From: Sulfurimonas sp.
Lineage (GTDB): Bacteria > Campylobacterota > Campylobacteria > Campylobacterales > Sulfurimonadaceae
DNA: 6,907 nucleotides
Direction of reading: 5' to 3'
Assembly: GCA_027044845.1 (NCBI GenBank)
Contig: JALUBM010000137.1
Span: 1 to 6,907, forward strand
The position numbers and the translations under genes were made by a program. Each line of letters opens with the position of its first letter. Position 1 is the first letter of the stretch. Below the pieces are notes generated by a model that saw only the letters and a program-made list of their open reading frames with translations, made no database searches and was not told the origin of the DNA. This document shows positions 5,328 to 6,907 of the stretch, in pieces.

Positions 5328-6641
5328 ATGGCAAATAACACACAAAATATACAAACAGTTGAATCTCAGGTAACAGAGCTTTATGTATCTACATTTGGTA
5401 GAGCACCTGACCAAGCAGGTTTAACTTACTGGACAGATCAAGTTCTAAATGGAAATTTAACAATTGAACAAGTTGGTAAAAGTTTTTTTGATCAACCTGA
5501 AACTAAAACTAAATACGATGGTATTTCTAACGATCAATTTGTAAATAATGTATATCATAATGTATTAAATCATGATGCAGATCAAGCAGGTCATGATTAT
5601 TGGGTAGAACAATTAAATGAGGGTAAAATCACACATGATAAATTCATTACAGCTGTAACAAATGCTGCTACTGAAGTTAAAGATGGTGTAGCAGTTCATG
5701 CAGATGACAAATCACTTGTAGATAACAAAGTAACAACTGGTCTTGACTATGCAAAACAGATAGGTACAGCAGATTCACCACTAGCTTCACAAGTCTTAAA
5801 AAATGTAACTTCAGATGCTTCTAGTGTTGAAGATGCCATGGGAACAGTTCATTATTATAAAGGTTGGGTAGATAAATATTCAGATGCATTGGGTACTGAT
5901 AGTGGTGTTACTAAAGATGATTTATACAAACATTTAGATAAGCCTGATTATTGGAACAAACTAGAAGAAGATCATTCTATCAAGCTAGATACAAATTCTA
6001 ATACAAAATTTTGGGATGTTTCAAAGGATGTATGGACAGATACACCATCAAATAGTAAATCAGATACAAAATTTGATTTTCTAAAAGATAAAAATGATTG
6101 GCAATCACCTGACAGTTTTACAAAATTCCATGATGGTGAATTTAGTAATATGACAAATGACAAACTATTTCATCTTGAAGCTTCAAAAACTGGTGATATG
6201 TATGCTGACAATCTAGCAAAAACTGGTGATTTATCTGCACTTGATGGTATAAGCAAAGAAGATATAACTGGAATGTTTAGTAATGTAAGTGATGCAAAAT
6301 TTGCTGATATTTTAAGTAAAACTGGGGACAAAGGTCTTAACTTTTTTGACACTCATATGAATAATTTTGATGATAAAATCACAAAAATGGATGATACAGA
6401 CTTAGCAAAAGTTGTAAAAGACACTGGTAAAGATGGAGCAGACTTCTTAAATACTCATGTATCTGGTTTTGACACAAAAATGAATGGTATGGATGCAAAT
6501 GATAAAGCAGGCTTAAACGACTACTTTAAAGATGGTAATTTCTCACTAGATGCTTCAAGTTCATTAGCACAGAATACAGATGTTTCACTAAGTGGTATTC
6601 CAGACAGTAGCAATGCTAATTTCCATACAGATGGTTTTTAG
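5328..6641 (+). CDS. DUF4214 domain protein, probably exported, with internal repeats
   Basis: The 437-residue protein has an N-terminal DUF4214 region (about 15-111) made of two related units: LYVSTFGRAPDQAGLTYW (18-35) and a second with DQAGHDYW (85-92), each followed by Q-x-x-x-G and a helix. DUF4214 is common in large secreted or surface proteins, often with RTX repeats and type I secretion. Here there is no N-terminal signal peptide and no GGxGxD nonapeptide. The rest holds two degenerate repeat types, W/TKF (about 205-267) and KTGD (about 270-403). By my count there are 62 Asp, 13 Glu, 39 Lys, one Arg (Arg25) and no Cys, an acidic make-up that fits an extracellular, perhaps calcium-binding, protein. 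It is alone between its own promoter and terminator. Secretion by a type I system or a surface-layer role is inference; the exact function is unknown. Confidence 0.88.
   Translation: MANNTQNIQTVESQVTELYVSTFGRAPDQAGLTYWTDQVLNGNLTIEQVGKSFFDQPETKTKYDGISNDQFVNNVYHNVLNHDADQAGHDYWVEQLNEGKITHDKFITAVTNAATEVKDGVAVHADDKSLVDNKVTTGLDYAKQIGTADSPLASQVLKNVTSDASSVEDAMGTVHYYKGWVDKYSDALGTDSGVTKDDLYKHLDKPDYWNKLEEDHSIKLDTNSNTKFWDVSKDVWTDTPSNSKSDTKFDFLKDKNDWQSPDSFTKFHDGEFSNMTNDKLFHLEASKTGDMYADNLAKTGDLSALDGISKEDITGMFSNVSDAKFADILSKTGDKGLNFFDTHMNNFDDKITKMDDTDLAKVVKDTGKDGADFLNTHVSGFDTKMNGMDANDKAGLNDYFKDGNFSLDASSSLAQNTDVSLSGIPDSSNANFHTDGF
5940..6128 (+). repeat. Degenerate W/TKF protein repeat inside the DUF4214 gene
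   Basis: In protein residues 205-267 the triplet TKF recurs at 226, 247 and 265, about 21 and 18 residues apart. The first two copies align as NTKFWDVSKDVW and DTKFDFLKDKNDW. Tryptophans at 209, 229, 236 and 258 mark the units. Conservation is weak, and this may be a diverged tandem duplication. Confidence 0.4.
6141..6536 (+). repeat. Four degenerate 33-34-residue KTGD repeats inside the DUF4214 gene
   Basis: TG dipeptides at residues 288, 299, 332 and 366 anchor related segments. The clearest pair is ILSKTGDKGLNFFDTHMNNF and VVKDTGKDGADFLNTHVSGF, exactly 34 residues apart, each followed by FD-x-K-x-x-x-MD. FSNMTNDK and FSNVSDAK begin two earlier units, and MNGMDANDK begins a last, shortened one. 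At DNA level CAAAAACTGGTGAT is repeated exactly at 6184-6197 and 6217-6230. Confidence 0.65.
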
Positions 6642-6670
6642 AGGCTTACAATTATAACCCTATTTCTTCC

Positions 6671-6700
6671 ACTCTAGAGAGTATTCTCTAGAGTTCTTTT
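6671..6700 (+). terminator. Rho-independent terminator of the DUF4214 gene
   Basis: A perfect 10-bp stem, ACTCTAGAGA and TCTCTAGAGT (6671-6680 and 6685-6694), closes a GTAT loop and is followed by TCTTTT. It lies 29 bases after the TAG stop. The opposite strand lacks a T run after the stem, so it works for plus-strand transcripts only. Confidence 0.88.
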
Positions 6701-6747
6701 ATCTCTTCTCCTTATTTCTGCCATATTCGAGCCCTATATTATATTAT

Positions 6748-6756
6748 TGCTATAAT
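6748..6756 (+). promoter_or_regulatory. Extended -10 promoter of the next plus-strand gene
   Basis: TGC followed by a perfect TATAAT (6751-6756) gives an extended -10 element; no convincing -35 is present. Transcription should begin near 6763, about 34 bases before the ATG at 6797. The arrangement resembles the candidate nuoA promoter (TGC-TATAGT). Confidence 0.65.
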
Positions 6757-6796
6757 TTCAAGAATGAGTTAACAAAAAAAAGGAGTACAATAAAAA

Positions 6797-6907
6797 ATGC
6801 TAAAAATTACTTTTAGAGTCTCGACTCAAAATTTAAAGATTAAAAAAAGTTTATCCAAATTGGTTTCATCTGCGATATATAATATTTTAGAAAAAAAAAA
6901 ACATGAT
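6797..6907 (+). CDS. Start of an unidentified protein, partial (3' end off the right edge)
   Basis: An open frame of 37 codons runs to the window edge without a stop. The ATG at 6797-6799 is the first after an in-frame TAA at 6791, and AGGAG (6781-6785) lies 11 bases ahead, a little far but usable; a strong extended -10 lies upstream. The visible protein begins MLKITFRVSTQNLKIKK and is rich in Lys, Ser and Ile, with no signal peptide and no motif I recognise. It is too short to assign. Being downstream of a terminator with its own promoter, it is transcribed separately from the DUF4214 gene, though a shared export function cannot be excluded. Confidence 0.6.
   Translation, partial: MLKITFRVSTQNLKIKKSLSKLVSSAIYNILEKKKHD

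Noticed and set aside
5972..6352. Two minus-strand frames of about 60 codons inside the DUF4214 gene
   Set aside because: They mirror its repeated, low-complexity coding sequence and have no ribosome site that stands out.
6141..6536. RTX-type calcium repeats in the DUF4214 protein
   Set aside because: The repeats are Asp-rich, but no GGxGxDxUx nonapeptide occurs anywhere in the protein.
1..6907. tRNA, rRNA, CRISPR arrays, insertion sequences or attachment sites
   Set aside because: No cloverleaf, no spaced identical repeats of 20-40 bases, no transposase and no terminal inverted repeats were seen.

Overview
The window is AT-rich bacterial DNA and looks like a piece of a Campylobacterota (epsilonproteobacterial) chromosome, probably from the Sulfurimonas/Sulfurovum/Arcobacter side. 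That is inferred from the NuoA sequence, the FadL-type porin, short intergenic gaps, extended TGN-TATAAT promoters without clear -35 boxes, and AAGGA ribosome sites. The genus is a guess from protein style; no search was run.

Left part, minus strand. Bases 1-342 are the 5' part of nuoA, first gene of the respiratory complex I operon, which continues off the left edge. A leader of about 220 bp with a plausible promoter precedes it. Upstream, also on the minus strand, is a compact five-gene unit read from 5118 down to 564: a 52-residue four-cysteine protein, a 155-residue lipoprotein, endonuclease IV (nfo), a FadL/OMPP1-type outer-membrane transporter, and an AAA+ ATPase. The first three genes abut with zero bases between stop and start codons. 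The gap before fadL is 41 bp and the gap before the ATPase is 8 bp. A good sigma-70 promoter lies just before the small gene, so the five are probably one transcript, although the functions (base excision repair, outer-membrane uptake, protein remodelling) do not form an obvious pathway.

Right part, plus strand. After a 209-bp divergent intergenic region with a promoter and two operator-like repeats, there is one 437-residue DUF4214 protein. It has no signal peptide, no cysteine, a single arginine, 62 aspartates, and two kinds of degenerate internal repeat. It looks like an exported or cell-surface protein, perhaps a type I secretion or S-layer type substrate, but it lacks the usual glycine-rich RTX nonapeptides. 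A strong intrinsic terminator closes this single-gene unit. A further promoter and ribosome site then start another plus-strand gene, of which only 37 codons are visible.

Most of the window is ordinary housekeeping content. The parts least explained by known families are the repeat-built DUF4214 protein with its regulatory region, and the tiny cysteine protein at the head of the nfo operon.
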